From assembly GCF_029338335.1 (NCBI RefSeq), contig NZ_CP119798.1: DNA of 64,000 nt; one strand, given 5' to 3'. Of this stretch, positions 52,071 through 61,027 are shown one piece after another. The DNA is from Halomontanus rarus. Its GTDB lineage: Archaea > Halobacteriota > Halobacteria > Halobacteriales > Natrialbaceae. The translations under genes and the position numbers were made by a program. The notes under the pieces are model-generated. The model was not told the origin of the DNA. It saw only the letters and a program-made list of their open reading frames with translations, and ran no database searches. Position 1 is the first letter of the stretch. The number at the start of each line of letters is the position of its first letter.

Positions 52071-54755
52071 TTACGATTCTGGGCAAGCCGGGAGTGTGAA
52101 CGAAAACGTCGCCCCCTCACCCGGTTTGGAGTTGACCTGGATATCGCCACCGTGCCGTTCAACAATTCGTTGACAGAGCGCGAGGCCAATCCCCATTCCC
52201 GAGTGATCTTCGCGGTCGTGCAACCGCTCGAACACTTCGAAGATGCGTTCGGTATTCTCGGGTTCAATCCCGACCCCCTCGTCCCGGACCGAAATTTCCC
52301 ACACTTGTCCCTTCTGTTCGGCCGATACGTGGATCTGCGGCGGCTCATCGCCTGCGTATTCGATCGCGTTGTGCAAGAGGTTCTGAAACACCTGCCGCAA
52401 CTGATGGGCATCGCCGTTTACACAGGGGAGTTCTTCGACGTGGATCTCGGCACCACTCTCCTCGAGTTGGAACTGCAAATCAGTGAGAAGGTCGGCGAAG
52501 ACCGTCTCGAGTTCGGTCGGTTCGAACGGGTTGCCCTGCGTTTCGATGCGAGAGTACTCGAGCAGGCTATCGATCATTTCACGCATTCGATCCGCTCCAT
52601 CGATAGCGAATTCCAGAAATTCCTCGCCGTCCTCGTCGAGTACGTCAGTGTAGCGATTTTCGATTAACTGGAGGTAACTCGAGACCATTCGGAGCGGTTC
52701 TTGCAGGTCGTGCGAGGCTGCGTACGCGAAGTGTTCGAGGCGTTCGTTGGAGGCCTCGAGTTGGTCGATCGTCTCCTCGAGTCTGCACTGATACTCACGG
52801 CGGTCAGTGATGTCGGACAGTGTGATCACGCCACGAGTTATCTCACCGCGCTCGTCTCTGATCGGCATCCCTCGTACGCTGACGACCCGCCGCTCGCCGT
52901 CCATAGCCTCGATTTCGAAGACACGGGGGGTAGTTATCTCCTCGCCCTGTAATACTCGGGCGAGCGTCCACTCGTCGCGCTCGACTGGCTCTCTGGTGTC
53001 GGCCCATCGGACGGGGAGCGCGTCGTACTCCTCGAGGGAATCGGCGTCGAACACGTCGCCGCCCCAGATTTTCGTGGCGGCGTTGTTGGCCTCGATGATT
53101 CCTCCGTTCTGGTCTGCGACGACGACGCCAACGGGGAGGATTTCGACCAGCGACTGCAACTGCTCGTTGCTCCGTTGCAGTTTCAATTCGGCTCGTTTTC
53201 GGTCCGTGATATCCTGAGCCATCGTCATCCCGGCGAAGACGTCTCCCCGTTCGTCCGTGATCGGAACGGCGTGGAACACCCACTCTCGATCGGCGTACTC
53301 GAGTTCGATCGACATCTCATCACCGTCGAGTGCCGCCTTGAACGCGGGGTCGAGTTCGGCGACGGTCTCGTCGGGCCAGACCTCATCGAACTGACGTCCC
53401 TCAAGATCTGCGGGGTCGACGGGAATCCGATCGAATCCCTTCCCGGCCGCCAGCGTGTACTTGAGGTCATGATCGAACAGGGTGACGAGCCCATTCGGAA
53501 AGTACTCTACGAGCGTCCGGTACCGTTGTTCGGACTCCCTGAGTTTTCGCTCGTGTTCTTTCTGTTCAGAGACGTCTCGAAAGTACACGGACAGTCCCGT
53601 CTCGGAGGGATATATGAACTCCTTGAACCAGATTTCGAGTTCCGGGTCGTACTCCTCGAGGGTCCTGCTCTCCTGGGTTTCCATCGCCTCGCGGTAGCGG
53701 TCCTCGAAGGTCGAGCCAACGACGTCGGGAAAGACCTCCCAGATCGTCGTTCCGAGGAGCTCCGTCCTGTCGAATCCAAGAAGCTCCTCGGCGCGGTCGT
53801 TGACGTGGGTGAACTCCCACTCCTCGTTTAGTGCGGCGAAGCCGTCGGTGATCCGCTCGTGGATTTCCTCAAGTTTGTCCGAAAGCTCGTCGTTCTGTTG
53901 CTCGAGTCTACGCTGGTGTTCTTTGAGCTCGGTGACGTCCTCACCCGTCGTGACGACACGGTCAGTCTCACCGTCGCTGGTTAGTACCGGTGCAGCGTTT
54001 ACTGAGATCCAGCGAGAGACGTCGTTCGGTGATTCGATCCGAAACACCTCATCGTAGACCGGTTCACCCGTTTCCAGCGTCTGTGCGAACGGGTGTTCGT
54101 CGATCTTGATCTCTCGATCGTTCTCGTCGTAGACTGTCCTGTCCGACGGATAATACGTTCCAAGTTCGTCATCGGAGATGTCGAGGATCTCCTGACACCG
54201 TTCGTTGATTCGCGTCACCTCGCCGTTCGCGTCGAGAACGAGAATGCCGACGGGGCTGGTCTCGAGAATTTGCTCGGTCAAATCGCGTTCGCGATCGAGT
54301 TGTTGCTTGTGGTCATCGAGCCGTTTCTTCGTCCGTTTTCTGTCGGTGATGTCGCGGACGACCCCGACCGAACCCCGGAATGTCCCGTCTTCGACGAGCA
54401 GGCTCACCCGCAACTCACAATAGCGTCTCTCGCTGTCAGCAGTCCCCACTGTGAGTTCGAAGATCTCGTTCAGACTCTCGTCGTGTGCGAAGCTCTTGGA
54501 AATTTCGTGCCCGATTCGGTCGACATCGTCGTCTTCAAGGACAGATGAAACGTGCTCGCCGAGTAGTTCATCGCGCGTGTAGCCGGTCATCTCGACGATG
54601 ATGTTATTGACTGCAACGAACCGTCCAGCCGCATCGAGCTGGTAGATTCCATCGTCGACTGTTTGAACGAGCGTTCGGTAGCGCTGGAGCGCTACGGTAT
54701 CGTCAGCGTCATCCGTCCAAAACGCTGTTTCTGTGGCGTCCGCTCGTTTACTCAT
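52071..54755 (-). CDS. Five-PAS histidine kinase
   Basis: The 894-residue protein has about five PAS/PAC units (roughly 25-145, 165-285, 300-415, 420-535, 545-660). Next come a HisKA helix with His682 (YAASHDLQEPLRM) and a HATPase domain (FQNLLHNAIEYA, DEGVGIEPENTERIFE, GMGIGLALCQRI). No membrane segment is present. ATG 54755 (MSKRADATE) is about 25 bases from an AT-rich TATA-like element; 26 residues upstream of it were excluded. It resembles the kinase at 47441 and points towards it, with only the PhiH1-like and dead DUF7692 genes between. Confidence 0.9.
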   Translation of the reverse strand: MSKRADATETAFWTDDADDTVALQRYRTLVQTVDDGIYQLDAAGRFVAVNNIIVEMTGYTRDELLGEHVSSVLEDDDVDRIGHEISKSFAHDESLNEIFELTVGTADSERRYCELRVSLLVEDGTFRGSVGVVRDITDRKRTKKRLDDHKQQLDRERDLTEQILETSPVGILVLDANGEVTRINERCQEILDISDDELGTYYPSDRTVYDENDREIKIDEHPFAQTLETGEPVYDEVFRIESPNDVSRWISVNAAPVLTSDGETDRVVTTGEDVTELKEHQRRLEQQNDELSDKLEEIHERITDGFAALNEEWEFTHVNDRAEELLGFDRTELLGTTIWEVFPDVVGSTFEDRYREAMETQESRTLEEYDPELEIWFKEFIYPSETGLSVYFRDVSEQKEHERKLRESEQRYRTLVEYFPNGLVTLFDHDLKYTLAAGKGFDRIPVDPADLEGRQFDEVWPDETVAELDPAFKAALDGDEMSIELEYADREWVFHAVPITDERGDVFAGMTMAQDITDRKRAELKLQRSNEQLQSLVEILPVGVVVADQNGGIIEANNAATKIWGGDVFDADSLEEYDALPVRWADTREPVERDEWTLARVLQGEEITTPRVFEIEAMDGERRVVSVRGMPIRDERGEITRGVITLSDITDRREYQCRLEETIDQLEASNERLEHFAYAASHDLQEPLRMVSSYLQLIENRYTDVLDEDGEEFLEFAIDGADRMREMIDSLLEYSRIETQGNPFEPTELETVFADLLTDLQFQLEESGAEIHVEELPCVNGDAHQLRQVFQNLLHNAIEYAGDEPPQIHVSAEQKGQVWEISVRDEGVGIEPENTERIFEVFERLHDREDHSGMGIGLALCQRIVERHGGDIQVNSKPGEGATFSFTLPACPES

Positions 54756-55181
54756 AGCTGTACGGTTACCCTTTAAGTAAATAAAACTCCTGCCGATCTT
54801 GGTTCTCGAGCTAGAAGTTTTTCCGGATGTCATCTTCGGTGTGTGTACTACATACTCAGATCAGGCTTGAATTGGTCAGTGAAGGCGGACAACAAGTTCC
54901 CGTCCCCTCTGCCAGTGAGATAGCGACTTTACAGCGTCCGTTTCTGTCGGTTGATCTCGGTTCGCGATAAGCGGCGGGCGCTCTGCGCATCGCACATTGA
55001 CCGCCCCTAGGGGCATCTGGAAATAGCTGTTTCACGCATAGCGCGGACTTTTGATTTCCAGTCTCGAACTAGAATCAGCGTTGTTTTGGCGACCCTTTGT
55101 TGGAGCAGTAAAATTCGGTGCCAGAACCGTTAATCTCCTCAGTTGCTAGATCCGTGGGGCCGTTGAAGCATGGACACTCAG
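54756..55181. other. Gap before ArdC without a gene
   Basis: No supported reading frame. It contains promoter DNA of the kinase and GC-rich scraps. The hairpin at 55182 follows. Confidence 0.4.
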
Positions 55182-55222
55182 GTTACCCCACAAATTGAAC
55201 TCTCTCTGCCTCGTGGGGTAAC
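55182..55222. repeat. Hairpin GTTACCCCAC/GTGGGGTAAC, copy 2
   Basis: The same 10-bp stem as 26192-26233 with a different 21-base loop. Here it stands about 75 bases before the ArdC start and could be part of its leader or operator. Confidence 0.55.
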
Positions 55223-55297
55223 TTCTCTCGCCCGGTGTTGTTTATCGCCCCTTGAGAGGGCTGGAGGGCTTCCCCACAGGAAGCACCGATACAGTCC

Positions 55298-56236
55298 ATG
55301 AATACGAACAGTTGTTCCCGGGAATCGTTCGACGATTCGGATACCCGGCACGACGAGATGCACAGCACGATCGAGACGTGGGCCGAGGACCTCGTCGACG
55401 AGGTCGACGACGCTGTCTCGAGTGAGCAGCTCCAAGAGTGGCTTGACGTCCAGAGTCACTTCCACGACTACTCACATCGAAACACGCTCCTGATCGCTCG
55501 TCAGTGTCCGTACGCGACGCGTGTCGCCGGCTATCGAACGTGGCAACAGGAGTTCGACCGGCATGTGAAAGAGGGCGAGACGGTGATCTGGATCTGGGCA
55601 CCGATCATCGCGAAGCAGTGTCCCGAGTGTGGCAACTCGCCGTCGTACCACGACCGAAGCAACTGTGGATACGATGAAACGCCAGCTGACGAGTGGGAGA
55701 AGGGACTCGTCGGCTTTCGTCCGGCACCAGTGTTCGATATCTCGCAGACAGACGGAGAGCCACTCCCTGAACTCGAGACCAAGGCGACCGGGGAGGCCGA
55801 CGAACTGGTACCAGCGCTTCTCGAGGCGGCCAGTTCACTCGAGGTTGAGGTATCGGTCGTCGCTCCAGTAGAGTGGTCTCACGGCAGTGCCAGAGGCGTC
55901 TGTGAGTACCGTCGTTCTGACCAGCGACCACTCGTCGAGGTTCGTGATCGAGAGAACCAGGCTGACCTCGCGGTGACGCTCGTCCACGAGTTCGCTCATG
56001 CACTATTACACGGTGGCATCGACGACGAGGCTGAACGCTCGAAACGCGAACTCGAGGCAGAAGCGGTCGGCCACATTGTCGGTCGGTACTTCGGGCTTGA
56101 TACGAGTGGCTCGGCATTCTATCTCGCATCGTGGCATGGGGAGGAGATGGAGGCGATCCTCGATCGTCTCGAGCAGATCAGTTCGACAGCGGAGGAGATA
56201 ATCGACGTCGTCGATAGAGGGACGATGGATGAATGA
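55298..56236 (+). CDS. ArdC-like protein with ImmA/IrrE-type metallopeptidase
   Basis: The 312-residue protein has the ArdC N-terminal domain (about 22-150: FHDYSHRNTLLIARQ, VAGYRTWQQEFDRHVKEGET) with a zinc-binding insert (CPECG...NCGYDE). A metallopeptidase domain follows with HEFAH at about 230-234 and the further ligand in ELEAEAVGH. ArdC proteins bind single-stranded DNA and protect incoming plasmid DNA from restriction. The gene is typical of haloarchaeal plasmids. GCTGGAGGGC gives a ribosome-binding site within a leader of about 55 bases. Confidence 0.85.
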   Translation: MNTNSCSRESFDDSDTRHDEMHSTIETWAEDLVDEVDDAVSSEQLQEWLDVQSHFHDYSHRNTLLIARQCPYATRVAGYRTWQQEFDRHVKEGETVIWIWAPIIAKQCPECGNSPSYHDRSNCGYDETPADEWEKGLVGFRPAPVFDISQTDGEPLPELETKATGEADELVPALLEAASSLEVEVSVVAPVEWSHGSARGVCEYRRSDQRPLVEVRDRENQADLAVTLVHEFAHALLHGGIDDEAERSKRELEAEAVGHIVGRYFGLDTSGSAFYLASWHGEEMEAILDRLEQISSTAEEIIDVVDRGTMDE

Positions 56237-56408
56237 GAGATGCCTCGTCCTCTTATGCTCGAAATTTTATCCTCGAGATCATCGAGGCGCTCAAAGAGCA
56301 GGACATCGATATGGTGAATCTCAATTATAGATCGCTCTCTACCTCCCTCAACTATTGGTTTGGAAGAGTGACCACATCTTTATTTGTCTGTGCTACCATC
56401 GTATTACC

Positions 56409-56738
56409 ATGAAGTACGCCAACGTCAGCGTCAAGTTCCCCAAAGAACTCGACCGGGAACTCGAGCAGTTCCTTGAGGAGACGAGCATTTACACGAACAA
56501 AAGCGAGTTCATCAAGGAGTCGGTCCGTCGCCACCTAATCGAACTGAACAACGAGCCGGCGATCGCGGCGCTCCGCGTCGAACAGTTACTCGCTCGTGCC
56601 GAGCAGGAACCGGTAAGTGATGACGAATTGCACGCCCGACTCAACGATCTTCGTCAACGTGTCGACGAAGCGGAGGTCGAAGACGCGGTTGAAGCCGCTC
56701 GCGAGGAAACAGCCGACGAATACGCCGATCACGCGTGA
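56409..56738 (+). CDS. Ribbon-helix-helix antitoxin-like protein
   Basis: The 109-residue protein starts MKYANVSVKFPKELDRELEQ and has the RHH core (strand YANVSVKFP, helices to YTNKSEFIKESVRRHLIEL). A helical C-terminal region would bind a partner. It overlaps the following PIN gene by 4 bases (GTGA), a usual toxin-antitoxin arrangement. CTTTATTT about 27 bases upstream suits a leaderless start. It likely represses its own promoter. Confidence 0.8.
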   Translation: MKYANVSVKFPKELDRELEQFLEETSIYTNKSEFIKESVRRHLIELNNEPAIAALRVEQLLARAEQEPVSDDELHARLNDLRQRVDEAEVEDAVEAAREETADEYADHA

Positions 56739-57202
56739 AGATCCTCGATACGAACCTCTGGGTTTTCGGAACGCTTGGGACAAACGATCGAGCGGAACGG
56801 CTTCTCGACGACATCGAACGGGGCGATACGGTGTCGGCAATCAATGCGTACATGGTGCAGGAGGCGCTCAACGCGTTCGATCGGACACCCGGCCTAACAG
56901 CGAGAGAACGAGACGAACTGAAGACGCTATTCTTGACCCGTCTTGCTCGGATGACCGGGCTAATCGAAGCCCCTTCGAGTCGCGATTTCGCCGATTCGCT
57001 ACTCGACGAACGTCGAGCGAACGTTCACACCCAACTTCTCGCCAGAATTACCGGCGTTCAGCCGAAAGATATCCCGCTCGTCGTCCTAGCATTCGAACAT
57101 CGCGATCGGGAACCGACAATTTTCACCAACGATGCCGACTTTGCTTCGTTTACTCCCGCTGAGCACACTCTCTCGGAACTCGCTCTCGAGTACATTGATT
57201 GA
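56735..57202 (+). CDS. PIN-domain protein, VapC-type toxin candidate
   Basis: The 155-residue protein begins with GTG 56735: KILDTNLWVFGTLGTNDRAE gives the first PIN aspartate (D5). E43-like VQEAL and a late TNDADF box provide further metal ligands. PIN toxins are Mg-dependent ribonucleases. The upstream RHH protein should be its antitoxin. A non-toxic housekeeping nuclease remains possible. Confidence 0.75.
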   Translation: MKILDTNLWVFGTLGTNDRAERLLDDIERGDTVSAINAYMVQEALNAFDRTPGLTARERDELKTLFLTRLARMTGLIEAPSSRDFADSLLDERRANVHTQLLARITGVQPKDIPLVVLAFEHRDREPTIFTNDADFASFTPAEHTLSELALEYID

Positions 57203-57311
57203 AGTTACCAAATTTTCACATGGTTGCTACCAGACAACTCGTGGACAACGGTAAATGGAAAACTCGACTGTTATCAACGCGGTACTAACACACCCAATTG
57301 AGTCTCGAGAA

Positions 57312-57345
57312 GGCGCTTTTTGGCGCCTGAAAAGCGTGAGGCGCC
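57312..57345 (+). promoter_or_regulatory. Hairpin-rich leader before 57370
   Basis: GGCGC-TTTTTG-GCGCC (57312-57327) and a second GGCGCC at about 57340-57345 can form alternative stems. CTCGAG copies on both sides (57304 and 57358) can close the structure. It lies just before the ATG and may control translation or end transcription from the PIN operon. Confidence 0.35.
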
Positions 57346-57369
57346 ATTACGTGTGCCTCGAGAAAGCCC

Positions 57370-57783
57370 ATGAGTACAGACCGACCAATCCAGAACAAGC
57401 CGCATCGAAACCACGCACGCGACCAGAACACTAGTGACCGCAATCGCAGCTATCCCGGCGATGTCGTCCGCCTGAATGAATACGAACTCGTCGCGGTTGA
57501 CGAGTGGCTACCCGGCAAAGAACCTGCACCGTACGAACTCGAGTTCACCGACGACTACGAGTACCGAACACGCTACTTGCGCTGCCAGAACTGTGGCCAG
57601 GAGCGAAATCGTCGCGACGACTTCCGTACTCCTTGCGACGAACCAGAGCCGCCCACGCCACTTGAGGCAGGCAACTACTCGATCGACGAGCCCCGAACCC
57701 GCCGAGCACTGACCGAGAATATAGACGCCTACTTCACTAGACCAGGACCGATCTACGAGGTCGTCAGCGAGAGCACAGTTTGA
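57370..57783 (+). CDS. Hypothetical protein with a CxxC motif
   Basis: The 137-residue polar protein has YELEFTDDYEYRTRYLRCQN, with CQNC and a third cysteine in RTPCDEP that could bind metal. The N-terminus is basic and low-complexity. No family is recognised. It converges with the PadR gene 20 bases away. Confidence 0.65.
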   Translation: MSTDRPIQNKPHRNHARDQNTSDRNRSYPGDVVRLNEYELVAVDEWLPGKEPAPYELEFTDDYEYRTRYLRCQNCGQERNRRDDFRTPCDEPEPPTPLEAGNYSIDEPRTRRALTENIDAYFTRPGPIYEVVSESTV

Positions 57784-57802
57784 AGGTTGAAAATAGCCAC
57801 TC

Positions 57803-58090
57803 CTATCTTTCCAACATTTCACTGACGTACTGATCCTCCCACTCACGGCGGGCTTTGATCTTGCGCTTGCCGCGCTCTGTGAGTGAGTAGATGTTCGTTC
57901 GGCCGTCTTTCTCGCGTTTCTCGGCGAGTCCCTTGTCCACAAGCGTGTCGAGATTCGTATACAGTCGCCTAGGATTGACTTCGCTCTTATAAACTTCCTC
58001 GAGTACATCCTTAATTGCGACTCCATCTGGGTCCTCATGTCCGGTAATAGCGTATAATAAATCCCGTTGGAATATTATTAAGTCATACAT
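57803..58090 (-). CDS. PadR-family regulator
   Basis: The 95-residue protein MYDLIIFQRDLLYAITGHED carries the PadR winged helix (AIKDVLEEVYKSEVNPRRLY, TNLDTLVDKGLAEKREKDGR). It is intact and nearly the same as the truncated copy at 45870, and more distant from the copy at 21789. ATG 58090 is the same start as in the 21789 protein. Confidence 0.85.
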   Translation of the reverse strand: MYDLIIFQRDLLYAITGHEDPDGVAIKDVLEEVYKSEVNPRRLYTNLDTLVDKGLAEKREKDGRTNIYSLTERGKRKIKARREWEDQYVSEMLER

Positions 58091-58375
58091 GCGACCATGT
58101 AGGGGTCTGAGATGGCAAAAAGATAGTGCAGACTGAGTTATATGGGGAGCAGGCGCAAGACCACGGCGTTCACGCCGTAGATACGTTCCGTTACTTGGCA
58201 ATCGAACAATGTGACCTAACCCAACCGAGTTTCCAAACAAACGTTCAAGAAGGCAGTCTTGAGCAGATCGATTTTTTGAAGAAAGACGCGGTTCAGACGA
58301 GTGACTCACGCGATATCTACGGCTAGATTCTGGATGCACTGGGCGAACATTCACGAAATACGAGACGGTCGGATA

Positions 58376-60772
58376 CTACCGCTCGATCGAGTTGTCTCGT
58401 AGTTCCTTTTCTTGACTATTGTCGGCGTTCGAATCTAGTTCATCACTGATACCCTCTCCAGTTTTTCCGCGTTGGTTGGTCAGGAATTTCTCATCTGAAA
58501 TCTGATTGTCGGAATCAGTATTGGTCTCGAATTCGCCGAGTCTTGAGGAAAGCACTGATGCCTGCTGCGAGAGGTTACTGATTGACTGAGTGACTTCGGT
58601 GAGTGCGCTGGTCTGTTCTTCACCAGCAGCAACGACGGTTTCGGCCTCGGCCGTCGTCTCTTCAGAGATTGTTGCCGCCTGATCGACCATCGAGACGACT
58701 TCTTGAGTTGATGCTGCCTGTTGTTGGGTGGCCGCGGAGATTTCTTGGACACCGTTACTCGTTTCGTGAGCGTACTCCGAGATCTCCTCCAGCGCTCTCA
58801 CGGTGTTCTCAATCTCCTGCCGGTAGCGGGAGATCCGTTCGCTCGTCACTTTAACTTCGTCGGTCGTTCGGTCGGTTTCCGCTTTGATGACTTCAATTCT
58901 CTCCTCGATGTCCTCTGCAGCGTCTTTGGTTTCCTCTGCAAGGTCCTTAACCTCGGCCGCGACGACGGAGAAGCCTTGGCCAGACTCATCCGAGCGAGTG
59001 GCTTCGATGTTGGCATTCAACGCTAGCATATTTGTTTGCTTAGCTACTTCTGCGATGAATTCGACCAATTCGTCGATCTGGGAGATCTCGGCCTGAAGCG
59101 ATTCGATCGCGTCAACGGCTTGCTCGGACTCGATTTCGACTTCGTTCATCCCATCGATCGCCTCGCTTGCGACTTCCCGCCCCACTCGCCCGGTTTCTGC
59201 GGTCCGTTCGGCGAGATCGGCAACACTGTTCGAGGAGGCAGCGATCTGCTCAGTCGTCGTCGAGAGGCCGTGCATTTCCCTGTTGACGGCCTGTAGGCTT
59301 TCGTTCTGTCGCTCGGCACCGTTGGAAATCTCCTGGATCGATTCGGTCATCTGGGCGCTCGCTGAGTGAACCTCCTCTGTGCTTGCGGTCACCTCCTCGC
59401 TCGAGGCTGCAACCTCGTCAGCGAACTGGGAGAGGTGATCCACAGTTTCTTCAATCTCGGCGATCATCCGGTTAAAGTCGACGGCGATGTCGGACATCGC
59501 CTCGCTCTCACTGTCCGAATCCATCCGCTGAGTGAGATCGCCCTCACTGCACGCCTGCATCACGTCAGAGTACTCTGTCGCCTTGTCCTCGAGATGATTG
59601 TTGATGCGCTTGGTTCGGCTCCGCGCCTCCTCTGCCTCCTCGATCTGTTCACGAAGCGAGACGCGCATATTGTCGAACGCCCCGTACAGTTGGCCGATCT
59701 CGTCAGTCCGACTCGTCTCCAGTTCAGCATCGAGATTCCCCGATTCGAGTTCGGACGCGCGCTCGGCCAGCCGCGTAATCGGCTGAGTCGTGTTGCGGGC
59801 GATTACCGCGCCGACGATGCCGAGTCCGAGCACCGAGAGGAGTACCAGCGCGGAGACCGAGCGGGTGATATCGTCCTGGAGCGCGTAGGCAGCGTTCGCG
59901 GGAACGTGGGTCATGATGACCCAGTCAGTTCCAGGCACCGGCGCGTACCCCATGGCCATCGTTCCCTGATGTCCGTGACTCGTCTCCATTTCCATGTAGC
60001 CTGTCTCACCCATAAGTCCCATTTCGACGGCCATCGAGTCGACTCCGTATTCGTCCGCGGACCCCGTGTTCTGGGTGTTGATATCGTCGAGGTGGTGGCT
60101 CATCACGACCGTCCCCCGGTCGTCGACGATGTGCGTGAACGACTCGTTCGTCGAGGAGGGCCGTTCGAGTCCGTCGACCTGCGCCTCGAGGTCGACGACC
60201 AGGACGATCGCACGGTCGGGTTCGTCCGGTACCTGACTGACGAACGCGACGGATTTCGTCTCCGTCGTCGGATCTAGGTACGGCTGGGTCACTCGCGTTT
60301 GCTCCGCGTTCTCGACGGAGAGGTCCTCGGTCGCCCACTCGACGCCGGCGTCTCGGTAGTTGGTGTCGGCCGCGCCGCCGTCCGTGCTCGCGAGGACCGT
60401 CTGTTCGCTCGTATCGTAGTAGTGAATACCCGCGACGGAGGCGGCGGCATCCTGATGTTCGGACCGGAGATACGACTCGACCGCCGGAAGGTCCCCGCTG
60501 GCGACGGGACTCGAGGCCGCCATGTGTCGCGTATTGTCTCGCGTCCGGTCGACCCATTCTCCGACGGTGTTCGCCTGGAGCGTCGTCGACTGCGTCATTT
60601 CCTGTTTTGTGTTCTCCTCGAGAGCCGTTCCAGTCTGAACGTAAATGACGCCTCCGATCGCTGCGATGAGCAAAAGAACGATCAAAAATAGTACAGCTAG
60701 TTTTCGAGAGAAGCTACTTCGTAGCGCCCTGATTGGTGATGATGATAACCCATTACTCATGTTTGGAGGCAT
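58376..60772 (-). CDS. Halobacterial transducer (methyl-accepting chemotaxis type)
   Basis: The 798-residue protein has membrane segments at about 24-46 and 308-330 that flank an extracellular cache-like sensor (residues 47-300, HYYDTSEQTVLASTDGG, DRAIVLVVDLEAQVDGL, TDWVIMTHVPANA). HAMP domains (331-383 and about 405-455) and the cytoplasmic signalling coiled coil (about 480-735) follow. The hairpin tip reads AKQTNMLALNANIEATRSDE. It would steer the CheA pathway by an external ligand. TTATTTAA about 25 bases upstream supports ATG 60772. Confidence 0.95.
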   Translation of the reverse strand: MPPNMSNGLSSSPIRALRSSFSRKLAVLFLIVLLLIAAIGGVIYVQTGTALEENTKQEMTQSTTLQANTVGEWVDRTRDNTRHMAASSPVASGDLPAVESYLRSEHQDAAASVAGIHYYDTSEQTVLASTDGGAADTNYRDAGVEWATEDLSVENAEQTRVTQPYLDPTTETKSVAFVSQVPDEPDRAIVLVVDLEAQVDGLERPSSTNESFTHIVDDRGTVVMSHHLDDINTQNTGSADEYGVDSMAVEMGLMGETGYMEMETSHGHQGTMAMGYAPVPGTDWVIMTHVPANAAYALQDDITRSVSALVLLSVLGLGIVGAVIARNTTQPITRLAERASELESGNLDAELETSRTDEIGQLYGAFDNMRVSLREQIEEAEEARSRTKRINNHLEDKATEYSDVMQACSEGDLTQRMDSDSESEAMSDIAVDFNRMIAEIEETVDHLSQFADEVAASSEEVTASTEEVHSASAQMTESIQEISNGAERQNESLQAVNREMHGLSTTTEQIAASSNSVADLAERTAETGRVGREVASEAIDGMNEVEIESEQAVDAIESLQAEISQIDELVEFIAEVAKQTNMLALNANIEATRSDESGQGFSVVAAEVKDLAEETKDAAEDIEERIEVIKAETDRTTDEVKVTSERISRYRQEIENTVRALEEISEYAHETSNGVQEISAATQQQAASTQEVVSMVDQAATISEETTAEAETVVAAGEEQTSALTEVTQSISNLSQQASVLSSRLGEFETNTDSDNQISDEKFLTNQRGKTGEGISDELDSNADNSQEKELRDNSIER

Positions 60773-61027
60773 AAATACAGTAATGAATTAAATAACTTCT
60801 CACTAGTCAATGAGACATCGAGCGTTTATGAATAATTCATTAACAACGTAATTAGTCGTTCTTACGGATTATGAGTTTCTATCCGCTAATTTCCGCTGGT
60901 CACTACCTCCACCATTAGAAGAAAGACAACTGACACAAAACATGAAAGGTATGAAACTTATAATATAGTTATAGTATTGATATTATTGCCAATCTATATT
61001 AGGTTCGGCTACAATCGATCGGTCGAA

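Noticed and set aside
59366..60277. 303-codon plus-strand frame opposite the transducer gene
   Set aside because: Antisense shadow; composition is unlike haloarchaeal proteins, while the minus strand encodes a complete transducer.
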